Positions 17,164 through 25,852 of a stretch of 64,000 nt of DNA are shown here, one piece after another. The DNA is from Roseovarius mucosus. Lineage in GTDB: Bacteria > Pseudomonadota > Alphaproteobacteria > Rhodobacterales > Rhodobacteraceae. The notes under the pieces were generated by a model, which ran no database searches, had not been told where the DNA came from, and worked only from the letters and a program-made list of their open reading frames with translations. Position 1 is the first letter of the stretch. Each line of letters begins with the position of its first letter. The stretch covers positions 2,369,501 to 2,433,500 of the forward strand of contig NZ_CP020474.1 in the NCBI RefSeq assembly GCF_002080415.1, written 5' to 3'. Position numbers and translations under genes: made by a program.

Positions 17164-19230
17164 ATGAATTCCACCGAAGTCCTGCGCCTGTCTAACGGAA
17201 ACTTCTTCAGCTTTGAGACCGTCTTCGCTGCGCCCTCACCGGGTGCCGCGTTTGAGCAGGTTCTCACTGTGACGCTTCATGGGGTTGACGGTTCTCAGAT
17301 CGGCGATCCGCTGCGTCTGCGTGTCGGCGAGTTGCCCGAAGCTGAGGTGGGGCTCTATCGCAACAGCGTCGAGTTCTCGATTGCCCAGCCGGATGGCGGT
17401 GCGGTGATTTATCTTAATGAGACGACTGACGGTATATTCGATTTTGAAGCCAACACTTTTTTGGTCTCCAGCACATTCAGCGACTTTATTGTCAGGCTTG
17501 ATGCACAGGGTGTGATTTCCAGTGTCGCGCCGCTGTCGGAAAGCTTGGCACTACGCGGCTTTTTTCGTGATCCGGGCACGGTCATTTCCTTATCAGATGG
17601 CTCGGGCCTTATCGTCCACAATGTCTTGGCGAAAGTCTCGGCGGATGGCACCGTGGGAGATGTCTTCTTTCAGATCGATCCTGCAGAGATGACCGCTGGC
17701 ACGATCATCAACACCGGGGCCGTAGCCTTGCCCGATGGTGGCTTTTTCGCCATTGGCTACACCGATCCGTCGGCCCGTGCCAGCACCGGCAATTTCCTAT
17801 ATGGCAGCTTTGTTGATGCGGACCTTGCCGCCGTCGGCGATCCCATCGTTCTTCTGGATGATACTTTCTTTCCCGAGGCGATTTTTGGCGAGTTGGATGA
17901 CTACGCCATTCTGCGGCTGCCCAATGGCCGTATCGCGATTGCCGTCAACACCTACGATTCCGCCGATGCGCTCAGCCGTGTCAGTGAGATGACGCTGCTG
18001 ATCCTCAACCCGGATGGCACGGTGAACACGCCCGCCTTCAGGGCCAACGGCGGCGGTGAACGCGCGGCGCGTCAATTTGAGCCGGAATTGTTCCTGTTGT
18101 CGGATGGCGGCTTTGCATTGGCCTATCAGACAGGCAATGAATTTGTTTTCAGTATTGATTTGCATGTGCGCCGCTTCAGCGCAGATGGTGTGTTTCAAGA
18201 AGAGATCGTGGTGGTGGACGGCGGCATTGTGGGTGGCTTTGATCCCGATATCGTGGAACTGCATGTCAATCCCAATGGCGATATTCTGTTCTTTGGTGTC
18301 TCCGGCGATGCGGCCTTGCTCGGTCAACTGGCAGTCGGCACCGTTGTAGAGCCGGAACCCACCGATGTGATCACCGGCACCGATGGCGATGACACGCTCG
18401 CGGGCACGGATGGCGACGATCAGATCGCCGCAGGGGCAGGCAATGACAGTATCGACGGTGGGGCGGGAAATGACTCGATCTCGTCCTCCGATGGCAACGA
18501 TCAGGCCATTGGCGGTGCTGGCAACGACAATATCGGCGGGGGCCAGGGCGATGACACCATCGACGGCGGGGCCGGTGACGACATCATCGGCGGTGGCTTT
18601 GGCGCCGATAGCATCATGGGCGGCACGGGCAATGACGTTGTTGCAGGCGGGGCGGACAATGACACCCTGTCCGGCGGCGACGGCAATGACAGCATGTCGG
18701 GCAGCTTCGGCAATGACAGCATTGATGGCGGTGAGGGCGCGGATGATATCGGCGGCGGCACCGGGCGCGATACGATTGACGCAGGCGCAGGGGATGATCG
18801 CGTGGGCGGTGGCGAAGGCGATGACAGTATCCTTGGCGGTGACGGCGATGACTTCCTCGCTGGTGGCGGGCGTAACGATCTGATCGACGGCGGCGCAGGC
18901 AGTGACACGATCAACGCGGGCGCTGGAAATGACACGATCACTGGCGGTGCGGATGCCGATTTGTTCGTCTTTTCGTCCTTCTTTGACGGCGAGGCCGATA
19001 TCATCACCGATTTCGAGGATGGTTCAGACAGTTTCCTGATCCGCCGCTTTGATCCCGATACCGGCGTTGAGAATATCAACAATGGCGGCAATGGTCTGGC
19101 GGGCTTTGTTGCCGCGATGAACATCCTCGATGTGGCGGGCGGCGCGCAGATGACTGTGGGCGGCAATACGATCCTCGTCCAAGGCATCACCGCCGCGCAA
19201 CTCACAGTGGATGATTTCACGTTCCTCTAA
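17164..19230 (+). CDS. RTX (hemolysin-type calcium-binding) secreted protein, 688 aa
   Basis: Start ATG 17164 has a GGAG site 5 nt upstream. Residues 1-395 form an acidic, beta-rich region with repeating blocks such as LPDGGFFAIGYTD, LPNGRIAIAVNTYD and LSDGGFALAYQTG, like a propeller or repeat-adhesin domain. From about residue 400 a run of GGxGxDxxx nonapeptides (about 20) would bind Ca2+ as a parallel beta-roll. The final 90 residues carry the GGADADLFVFSSFFDGEADI / FEDGSDSFLI block, where an uncleaved type I secretion signal would sit. No N-terminal signal peptide is seen, as expected for type I export; the exporter is not in the window. Its C-terminal ~236 residues are about 92% identical to those of the next gene. 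Confidence 0.88.
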   Translation: MNSTEVLRLSNGNFFSFETVFAAPSPGAAFEQVLTVTLHGVDGSQIGDPLRLRVGELPEAEVGLYRNSVEFSIAQPDGGAVIYLNETTDGIFDFEANTFLVSSTFSDFIVRLDAQGVISSVAPLSESLALRGFFRDPGTVISLSDGSGLIVHNVLAKVSADGTVGDVFFQIDPAEMTAGTIINTGAVALPDGGFFAIGYTDPSARASTGNFLYGSFVDADLAAVGDPIVLLDDTFFPEAIFGELDDYAILRLPNGRIAIAVNTYDSADALSRVSEMTLLILNPDGTVNTPAFRANGGGERAARQFEPELFLLSDGGFALAYQTGNEFVFSIDLHVRRFSADGVFQEEIVVVDGGIVGGFDPDIVELHVNPNGDILFFGVSGDAALLGQLAVGTVVEPEPTDVITGTDGDDTLAGTDGDDQIAAGAGNDSIDGGAGNDSISSSDGNDQAIGGAGNDNIGGGQGDDTIDGGAGDDIIGGGFGADSIMGGTGNDVVAGGADNDTLSGGDGNDSMSGSFGNDSIDGGEGADDIGGGTGRDTIDAGAGDDRVGGGEGDDSILGGDGDDFLAGGGRNDLIDGGAGSDTINAGAGNDTITGGADADLFVFSSFFDGEADIITDFEDGSDSFLIRRFDPDTGVENINNGGNGLAGFVAAMNILDVAGGAQMTVGGNTILVQGITAAQLTVDDFTFL
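18523..19230 (+). repeat. RTX C-terminal duplicated tract, copy A
   Basis: This 708-bp segment (to the stop codon) is collinear without any gap with 20596-21303. I count about 19 amino-acid differences in 236, and many silent differences at the DNA level. It represents a tandem duplication or gene conversion between neighbouring RTX genes. Confidence 0.85.
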
Positions 19231-19241
19231 CACGAAAAGGC

Positions 19242-19279
19242 ATGGCTCGCCCAGAACCGGGCGGGCCATTGCATTTTGG
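19242..19279 (+). terminator. Rho-independent terminator after first RTX gene
   Basis: ATGGCTCGCCC (19242-19252) pairs with GGGCGGGCCAT (19259-19269) around a 6-nt loop, an 11-bp stem with one G-U pair, followed by TGCATTTT. It lies 12 bp past the stop codon. Confidence 0.75.
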
Positions 19280-19467
19280 GCCAAACCCCGTCCCGCCTAT
19301 TCTGATACATGCTGTCGCAGCCCTGCGCAGCTGGCGCTTTTGGCTTCTCTGAGCATCTCATTTTACACTAATCTTTAGTCTCGAAAGGATATCTTTTCGC
19401 GAGATGCCTCTGGCGTGTATCTTGCGCCTTTGAACACAACCGAGACTAGGAATCGGAGAACAATGCC

Positions 19468-21303
19468 ATGCCGGAGCTGAGCGGCACAAAATGGGGCTCG
19501 CACCTGCTGGGCACGGCAGGTGGCGTCGTGACATGGAGCATCGCGCCCAGTGGTCAGGATATCTATTGGTTCACTGACGAAGATCCCGGCACCAGTTTTT
19601 CCGTTGATCCTGCCTCTGTCTACACCTTCGATGTCGAGGCCGCGTTGCGTCTCGCCTTTGCTGAATGGTCGCGCTATGGCGATATCGAATTTTTGCAGGT
19701 CCAAGATCCCGGTGGTGCCGCCGGAGGTCAGATAGACCCCGATATTCGTATCTTCTTTGCTCCGATTCCCGGCAATACATTGGGGTTCGCGTTCTTTCCC
19801 TCGCCCCTAGAGGTGCCCATCGCCGGAGACATCCTTCTCGATGTGGATGCATCGCTGAATTTCGATGTGCCGCTCTTCGAGGGGCTGGCAATCCACGAAA
19901 TCGGCCATTCGCTCGGGCTTGAGCATATCGAAACCGTCGCTGCGATCATGAACCCGATCCTGACTCAGCCTGATATTCTCGCCGATGACATCTCCGGTAT
20001 CCGCCAAATCTATGGGGCGCAGGATGGTGCGGCGGTGGTCTATACTATGCCGACGGGGCTTCGGGATCTGACCTTGCTGCACAATCCCGAAGATTTGACC
20101 GTTCTGGGAAACAACTTTGGCAACCGCATTACCGGAACCGATGCGGATGAGACCCTGAATGGGCTGGTGGGCAATGACACCCTCGATGGTGGCGCGGGCG
20201 ACGACCTGCTGATTGGCGGTGTCGGAAACGACTGGGCCGAGTTCAGCGCAATCGCCCGCTCTGCGGCTGCGTTCAGTGTCGTTGAGAACGGGCTACAGGT
20301 GGTCTCGTCTCTTGGCACTGACACGCTGATTGACATCGAATGGATCCAGTTTCTGGACGAGTCGATCCGCGTGGCCGAGGTGATCACAGCGATCAGCGGT
20401 CCGATTGGGCTTCAACTGATTGGCAGCGGTCTCTCGGACAGCCTGATGGGCACTGATGACAATGACACCCTCAGTGGGGGTGCTGGCGATGATGTGCTGG
20501 CAGGCGGTCTGGGGAATGACTCGCTTGACGGGGGCGATGGCAATGATCGGATTTCTGCCTCCGATGGCAATGACATCGTGTTTGGCGGCCTTGGCAACGA
20601 CAACATCGGCGGGGGTCAGGGCAATGACACTATCGACGGCGGGGCTGGTGACGACATCATCGGCGGCGGCTTTGGCGCGGATAGCATCACGGGCGGCGCT
20701 GGCAATGACGTGATCGCGGGCGGGGCGGACAATGACACCCTGTCTGGCGGCGATGGCAATGACAGCGTGTCCGGCAGCTTTGGCAATGACAGCATTGATG
20801 GCGGTGAGGGCGCGGATGATATCGGTGGCGGCACCGGTCAGGACACCATCAACGCAGGCGCGGGCGATGACCGGGTTGGCGGCGGCGAGGGCAATGACAG
20901 CATCTTTGGCGGCGACGGCGATGACTTCCTCGCTGGTGGCGGGCGTAACGATGTGATCGACGGCGGCGCGGGCAATGACACGATCAACGCGGGCGCTGGA
21001 AATGACACGATCACTGGCGGTGCGGATGCCGATTTGTTCGTCTTTTCGTCCTTCTTTGACGGCGAGGCGGATGTCATCACCGATTTCGAAGACGGCATCG
21101 ACAGCTTCCTGATCCGCCGCTTTGATCCCGATACCGGCGTTGAAAACATCAACAACGGCGGCAATGGTCTGGCGGGCTTTGTTGCTGCGATGAACATCGT
21201 TGACACCGCCTTGGGCGCGCAAATGACGGTGGGCGGTAACACCATCCTCGTCGAAGGCATCTCCGCCGCGCAACTCACAGTGGATGATTTCACCTTTATC
21301 TGA
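19468..21303 (+). CDS. RTX metzincin-like zinc metalloprotease
   Basis: A 611-aa protein from ATG 19468. The N-terminal 190 residues form a matrixin/serralysin-like catalytic domain. HEIGHSLGLEH at 143-153 supplies the three zinc ligands His143, His147 and His153 and the base Glu144, with a Met-turn (AIMNP, Met161) about ten residues later. A beta-rich linker with a first short RTX block (about 215-250) leads to the main nonapeptide array (about 335-520) and a C-terminal block almost identical to that of the upstream gene. It is predicted to be secreted by a type I exporter and activated by Ca2+. Unlike P. aeruginosa AprA there is no obvious long propeptide. Substrate unknown. The first start-proximal residues (MPELSGTKWGS) are typical of this RTX protease type. 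Confidence 0.88.
   Translation: MPELSGTKWGSHLLGTAGGVVTWSIAPSGQDIYWFTDEDPGTSFSVDPASVYTFDVEAALRLAFAEWSRYGDIEFLQVQDPGGAAGGQIDPDIRIFFAPIPGNTLGFAFFPSPLEVPIAGDILLDVDASLNFDVPLFEGLAIHEIGHSLGLEHIETVAAIMNPILTQPDILADDISGIRQIYGAQDGAAVVYTMPTGLRDLTLLHNPEDLTVLGNNFGNRITGTDADETLNGLVGNDTLDGGAGDDLLIGGVGNDWAEFSAIARSAAAFSVVENGLQVVSSLGTDTLIDIEWIQFLDESIRVAEVITAISGPIGLQLIGSGLSDSLMGTDDNDTLSGGAGDDVLAGGLGNDSLDGGDGNDRISASDGNDIVFGGLGNDNIGGGQGNDTIDGGAGDDIIGGGFGADSITGGAGNDVIAGGADNDTLSGGDGNDSVSGSFGNDSIDGGEGADDIGGGTGQDTINAGAGDDRVGGGEGNDSIFGGDGDDFLAGGGRNDVIDGGAGNDTINAGAGNDTITGGADADLFVFSSFFDGEADVITDFEDGIDSFLIRRFDPDTGVENINNGGNGLAGFVAAMNIVDTALGAQMTVGGNTILVEGISAAQLTVDDFTFI
20596..21303 (+). repeat. RTX C-terminal duplicated tract, copy B
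   Basis: Partner of 18523-19230: same length (708 bp), same reading frame and same termination point, with similarity extending weakly further upstream through the RTX array. The absence of indels in a repeat-rich region points to recent duplication or continued gene conversion. Confidence 0.85.
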
Positions 21304-21340
21304 GTGATGACCCGACTTTGGGCATCACCGATTTCCCTTT
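21304..21340 (+). terminator. Terminator hairpin after RTX protease
   Basis: GTGATG-A-CCC (21304-21313) pairs with GGGCATCAC (21320-21328) around a 6-nt loop with one bulge, followed by a pyrimidine-rich ATTTCCCTTT. It lies immediately after the stop codon. Confidence 0.65.
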
Positions 21341-21359
21341 AACTTTCGGTAAATGCCGC

Positions 21360-21400
21360 AAGGCTGCCATGATTTGTTAAGCGCATGGCAGCCTTGCTTT
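21360..21400 (+). promoter_or_regulatory. Long stem-loop in leader of third RTX gene
   Basis: AAGGCTGCCATG (21360-21371) pairs perfectly with CATGGCAGCCTT (21384-21395), a 12-bp stem with a 12-nt loop, followed by GCTTT. It sits about 50 nt upstream of the chosen start of the next RTX gene. It may be a second terminator for the protease gene or a leader structure. Confidence 0.5.
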
Positions 21401-21446
21401 GCCACCTTGGGTCTTGCGTGGGGACGCGGGAAACGGGTGGATATAC

Positions 21447-23834
21447 ATGGCAGTCAGGCTGACGCATGTCGGGACGAATCGTGCGGCGAATTTCGAGGTC
21501 GCGCGTGCGGTGGTGGCGATCACGCCCTTGCCGGACGGGGGGTTTATACTGGCCGACTTCGCCGCCGGTCAAAGCCGCGTGGTGCGCGCCACCGCCGCCG
21601 GTCCACTGCTTGAAGCGCCGTGGTTTCACGAGGCAACGCCACGCATCGCCGTGACGGTCGGCGATATGCAGGGCGCGTTGCCACCGCTGCTCTTGTCCGA
21701 TCTGCGCGTGGCTTGGGATGCCGGATTGCGCAGCGCTGTGCCGGGGTTTCTGGGCCAAGGCGGGGTGCAGCCGCAGGCCGCAACCCTGCTTGCTGCGCGG
21801 CTTGCGGGGCGCGATGTTGTGATTGCTGCCGCCGCTGATGGTCAGGGTTTGTCCGTCCTGTCGTTTGGTCCGGATCAAAGCATCGCGGCGGTGACGACCA
21901 TGATGGACAGCGACAGCCACTATCTGCGCGCCATTTCCGACATCGCGGTCATCGAGCGGCCCGGTGAAGTGCTTGTCTTTGCCGCCTCTGCGCAAGAGAG
22001 TGGCATAACGGTCCTGCGCCTCTTGGAAGAGGGCGGGCTAGAGCCTGTTGCCAGCCTTGGGCGCAATGACAGCCTGCCGGTCCAGACGATCACGGCGCTT
22101 GCCCCGGCAGACATCGCCGGGCGTGCGTTTCTGATTGTCGCTGCGGCGGACAGTTCCAGCCTGACCGTGCTTCGCGTCGGTGACGCGGGCACGCTTGATG
22201 TCGCGGATCACCTTATCGACGGGCTTGCGACCCGGTTCGCCGGGGTATCGCATCTCGAAGTGGTGTCCGTAGACGGGCATGTTTTCCTGCTGGTCGCAGG
22301 CCGGGATGCGGGGCTTAGCCTTTTGCGCCTGACCGCCGAGGGGCGGCTCTTGCATATTGATACGCTCGCGGATGAGGTGGCCTTTGCCCTCAACGGTGTC
22401 TCAGGCCTTGCGGCACAGGTCCGGGCGGGCGGGATCGACATTCTGGTCACTGCGGCGGGCGAGGCGGGGCTAAGCCTCTTTCGTGTCGATCTTGGTCCTT
22501 TGGGGCTGGTCTTGCACGGCAATGCTGCACGGATCGAAGGCGGCATGCGCGATGACCTCTTGTCGCGCAGCGGCGGCAATGGGGTGCTTGACGGCGCAGA
22601 GGGGGACGATACGCTCAGCGATGGTCCCGGCGCGGATACGCTTGTGGGCGGCACGGGGGCCGATGTCTTTGTCCTGCGGGCCGATGGGCAACGCGATGTC
22701 ATTGCCGATTTCACCTTGGGTGAGGATCGGCTCGACCTCTCGCTCTGGCCAATGCTGCGCAATCTTGGGCAGTTGGCGTTTACTCCGACAGCTACGGGGG
22801 CCCTTTTGCGCTTTGGGCTTGAAGAGGTGGACTTGCGCAATGCCGCAGGCGGGGCCTTTGTTGCCACGGATCTGCCCGGTCTGCTTTTGCCATTGGTCTC
22901 GCATTTCGACGTAGTTCTGGGGCCGCTGCAGGTGGCACCCCCTTCGGTGCGCCTGCCTCCCTTGCCGCTGCCCCCGCCTGTTCTGCCCGAGGTCGCCGCC
23001 CTCCTGCGGGTGGGGGGCGCGGGCGATGACCTGCTTGAGGGCGGACCCGAGGACGACACGCTTGCAGGCAATGCGGGCAATGACACGTTGCGCGGTAATG
23101 CGGGCAACGACCGTCTGGCTGGGGGTGATGGGCGTGATCAGATCGACGGTGGCGCAGGCCATGACAATATCGGGGGTGGTCTGGGGGCAGACCGGCTCTA
23201 CGGGCAGGCGGGGGATGACACGATCGGCGGCGGCGCGGGGGACGATATGCTCTTTGGCGGCAACGGTGCCGATATCCTGAGTGGCGGGCCGGGCAATGAC
23301 CTGCTTGAGGGCGGGGCGGGCAATGACCGCCTTGCCGGTAGCTTTGATCACGACACGGTGCGCGGCGGTCTTGGCGATGACCGCATCGGCGGCGGTCCGG
23401 GGCGCGACCTGCTCGACGGCGGTGAGGGCAATGATGAGCTTGGCGGTGGCGAGGCCGACGATACCGTGTTGGGCGGTGCCGGGGATGATTTTCTGGCCGG
23501 TGGTGGCCGGAACGACCTGCTTGATGGCGGCACCGGCAACGATACGCTGAACGCTGGCGCAGGCCATGACCGGCTGATCGGTGGCGAGGGGGCCGATATC
23601 TTTGTCTTCAACGATTTCACGGCTGGCGAGCGCGACGTGATTGTAGATTTTCAATTCGGAGAGGATCGCATCCGTCTGACCGGCATCGAGGGGCAGGGGC
23701 CAACAGGCCGCTTTCTCGCGCTCGACATTCAAGACACCGACGCAGGCGCTGTCCTGCGCTATGCGGGCCATGAGATATTGCTCGAAGACGTGACGGCATC
23801 CAGCCTTTCACGTGACGATTTCATCTTCCTGTAA
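21447..23834 (+). CDS. Large RTX protein with beta-propeller-like N-terminal region
   Basis: A 795-aa protein. ATG 21447 is preferred over an upstream TTG at 21399 because MAVRLTHVGTNRAANFEVAR looks like the true N-terminus. Residues 1-360 contain repeating units of about 50-60 residues (LLVAGRDAGLSLLRL, FAASAQESGITVLRLLEEGG, IVAAADSSSLTVLRVGDAG), suggesting a seven-bladed propeller. A short RTX block and an ADVFVLRADGQRDVIADF segment follow at about 370-440, then a Pro-rich linker (about 490-515), a long RTX array (about 525-700) and a C-terminal RTX export domain. It is probably exported by type I secretion. Its 3' end overlaps the convergent sulfotransferase gene by 14 nt. Confidence 0.85.
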   Translation: MAVRLTHVGTNRAANFEVARAVVAITPLPDGGFILADFAAGQSRVVRATAAGPLLEAPWFHEATPRIAVTVGDMQGALPPLLLSDLRVAWDAGLRSAVPGFLGQGGVQPQAATLLAARLAGRDVVIAAAADGQGLSVLSFGPDQSIAAVTTMMDSDSHYLRAISDIAVIERPGEVLVFAASAQESGITVLRLLEEGGLEPVASLGRNDSLPVQTITALAPADIAGRAFLIVAAADSSSLTVLRVGDAGTLDVADHLIDGLATRFAGVSHLEVVSVDGHVFLLVAGRDAGLSLLRLTAEGRLLHIDTLADEVAFALNGVSGLAAQVRAGGIDILVTAAGEAGLSLFRVDLGPLGLVLHGNAARIEGGMRDDLLSRSGGNGVLDGAEGDDTLSDGPGADTLVGGTGADVFVLRADGQRDVIADFTLGEDRLDLSLWPMLRNLGQLAFTPTATGALLRFGLEEVDLRNAAGGAFVATDLPGLLLPLVSHFDVVLGPLQVAPPSVRLPPLPLPPPVLPEVAALLRVGGAGDDLLEGGPEDDTLAGNAGNDTLRGNAGNDRLAGGDGRDQIDGGAGHDNIGGGLGADRLYGQAGDDTIGGGAGDDMLFGGNGADILSGGPGNDLLEGGAGNDRLAGSFDHDTVRGGLGDDRIGGGPGRDLLDGGEGNDELGGGEADDTVLGGAGDDFLAGGGRNDLLDGGTGNDTLNAGAGHDRLIGGEGADIFVFNDFTAGERDVIVDFQFGEDRIRLTGIEGQGPTGRFLALDIQDTDAGAVLRYAGHEILLEDVTASSLSRDDFIFL

Positions 23835-24687
23835 GGCGGCCCAAGGCTGGGAAAGTGCGGTTTAAAACACCCACCCATCCGCTGCCATGAAAGCCATCCC
23901 TCGGATCTAGCGGATAGTCGAGGGTTCTGAAATCAATGTCATAAATGCTTTGAATTGTCGCCAGCGTTTCGGGAGTGATGAAATTGTCATAATTGAAATT
24001 CATCTCGCTCAGCGCGCGGGCAGGCAGATTGCCCAGATACCCCGCGACCGGGCTTTCGGGCAGGCGGGTGCGATTCAGCACGCGCGGTGTATAGTTCAGC
24101 CCCAGCTTTCGCGCGACCCGGGGCAATTCCACGTCCAACCGCTCGACATGCACGACAAAATCATAATGGATGCCGACCTCTTTGTAGAACGCAGGCACCT
24201 GCGTTTCCCAATGCCCGTTGATCAGGTTCTCAGGGCGTGGTCGGCTTGCATGCAGATGCGCGACCGTGTCCAGAAACGCCTCAAAGGACATGCTGTTATC
24301 GTGGGGGTCGGCACCGGTGCGCGCGCAGTAGAGGTCATGCAACTCCTGAGCAAAAGGCTCCAGATCCGCACGACAGAGCAATTGCCGGCCGCGATAGATG
24401 CAGAATTTGTTGAAATAGGCGCTGATGATCCGTGTCACCGGATGCCGAACCAGAATCACCGAGCGATAGTTGCGCGCCGATAGCGCCTCGGCGCAGCCAC
24501 GAAAAGGGGCGCTGTTGGTGTGGAAGTACTGCTTGCGGGCCGGGCGTGACGGCATGTTATCGGCCAAAAAGTTGAACAGCGTGGTACAGGCCGCCTTTTG
24601 CGACCAAAAGAACACCGTTTTGCTGTCATCATGAATATAGCCGCGCCAGCCCATGCGCTCCGCCTTTGGCCAAGGGTCGTCCCCCAT
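23821..24687 (-). CDS. Sulfotransferase family 2 protein
   Basis: A 288-aa PAPS-dependent sulfotransferase-like protein of the carbohydrate (family 2) type. The 5'-phosphosulfate loop is SQKAACTTLFNFL and the 3'-phosphate-binding stretch is ILVRHPVTRIISAYFNKF. The start is ATG 24687, but ATG 24654 (MGWRGYIHDD) has a better GGAG site upstream and leaves 277 aa. No signal peptide, so it acts in the cytoplasm, probably on a glycan precursor. It diverges from a second sulfotransferase-like gene (24800) and is close to a KpsMET-like exporter, so sulfation of an exported polysaccharide is the likely role. The acceptor is unknown. Its stop lies inside the 3' end of the RTX gene. Confidence 0.82.
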   Translation of the reverse strand: MGDDPWPKAERMGWRGYIHDDSKTVFFWSQKAACTTLFNFLADNMPSRPARKQYFHTNSAPFRGCAEALSARNYRSVILVRHPVTRIISAYFNKFCIYRGRQLLCRADLEPFAQELHDLYCARTGADPHDNSMSFEAFLDTVAHLHASRPRPENLINGHWETQVPAFYKEVGIHYDFVVHVERLDVELPRVARKLGLNYTPRVLNRTRLPESPVAGYLGNLPARALSEMNFNYDNFITPETLATIQSIYDIDFRTLDYPLDPRDGFHGSGWVGVLNRTFPALGRLTGR

Positions 24688-24799
24688 GGCTTAATGCGCG
24701 GGGCCTGCCTTGGCAACGCGCGGGTGGGGTTTTTGCGCCTTGTCTCGCGTGGCATGGGTCTCTAGGTTGCGCCAGACCGATTGGAGGGCTTCGTTCATC

Positions 24800-25852
24800 A
24801 TGGCCAAGCGCCTTTTTCTGCATGTCGGGATGCCAAAATGCGCGACGACGTCGATTCAGGCCTATCTCGCGGCTCATGCAGACGATCTGGCCGCGCGCGG
24901 CCTGAATTATACATTCGCACCCGGAGAGCAAATTCCAGAGCAGGGTAATGCCAGCCATCTGGCCAATGCCCTCATCACGGGCGACACGCGGCGCGGCTGG
25001 GAACTGCTGGATTACTTTCTGCGGCCCGAGGGCAATGTGATCCTCAGTTCCGAGTATCTTTTTGGGGTCTCGCGCGGGGCCGTCGCGGAAGAGTTGATTG
25101 CGCGCATCCGTCAGGCCGGTTTCGACGTCTGCGTGATCTGTTATTTCCGCCGACAAGATCTGTGGATCGAATCCGACTACAAGCAGCATGTCAAAAGCGG
25201 TGCAGACTGGCGTCGGGGAATCGTGGCCCTTCTGAACGAGCGGGTCGAAAAACAGGTGCTCAACTACAACGCGATGCTGATGAACTGGGCGCGCTTCGTG
25301 GGGCATGACAATGTGCTCGCGGTGCCCTTGCGACCAGAGCAGGGGCCTGACTATGCGGTGCGCCGCTTTCTTGAAGCGCTCGATGTTGCGGATATGCTGC
25401 CGCAGGGGTCTGCCGGTCCAAAGCATCACAATGTCAGCCCGCCGACCGGCCTGATAGAGCCTGCGCGCTATCTCAAACGTGCGATGCTGGATCGGGGCGT
25501 ATCACTATCGCTGGTCCAGCAAGAGGTGGATCGCTTCTTTGACGTGGCCCCACGGCTGGTCCGCGTACCTCAGCGCCGGTTCCTGCTGACCCATATTCGT
25601 CGGCAACGCTTGTTGCGAAATTGCGAGACCTCGAATGCCGCGCTCGCACGCAATTTTCTCGGGGGCATACCAGCCTTTGACATGGTGCCAGAGGAGGACG
25701 CGCCAAGCGAAATTCCGCTAGGCGCAGAGGCGGCCGGCATCCTTGCAGCCTATCACGTGGACAGCCAAAATAACCTGCGCGCGCGCGGGACCATCGAGCG
25801 TGGATTGGGTCTGCTCAAGCGCTCTGTGACGGCACTGCGCGTCAGAAATTGA
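24800..25852 (+). CDS. Sulfotransferase-like P-loop protein
   Basis: A 350-aa protein from ATG 24800 (MAKRLFLHVGMPKCATTSIQ) with GGAGG upstream; the open frame to 24710 lacks a good start. GMPKCATTSIQAYL matches the 5'-PSB loop of sulfotransferases, and ILSSEYLFG and CYFRRQDLWIESDYKQHVK follow in the order seen in bacterial sulfotransferase-like proteins. The same architecture occurs in the protein at 28700-29539. Likely transfers sulfate from PAPS to a sugar; substrate unknown. It is convergent with the ABC permease, overlapping by 11 bp. Catalytic function cannot be confirmed because the 3'-phosphate loop is less clear than in the 23821 protein. Confidence 0.72.
   Translation: MAKRLFLHVGMPKCATTSIQAYLAAHADDLAARGLNYTFAPGEQIPEQGNASHLANALITGDTRRGWELLDYFLRPEGNVILSSEYLFGVSRGAVAEELIARIRQAGFDVCVICYFRRQDLWIESDYKQHVKSGADWRRGIVALLNERVEKQVLNYNAMLMNWARFVGHDNVLAVPLRPEQGPDYAVRRFLEALDVADMLPQGSAGPKHHNVSPPTGLIEPARYLKRAMLDRGVSLSLVQQEVDRFFDVAPRLVRVPQRRFLLTHIRRQRLLRNCETSNAALARNFLGGIPAFDMVPEEDAPSEIPLGAEAAGILAAYHVDSQNNLRARGTIERGLGLLKRSVTALRVRN

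Noticed and set aside
18360..18960. Regular repeats resembling a CRISPR array
   Set aside because: The repeats are 27-bp coding units of RTX nonapeptides in one open frame, with no constant spacers and no cas genes.
20293..21273. Antisense open frames over the RTX arrays (for example 326 aa)
   Set aside because: Produced by the repeated GGxGxD codons read backwards; periodic composition without fold features.
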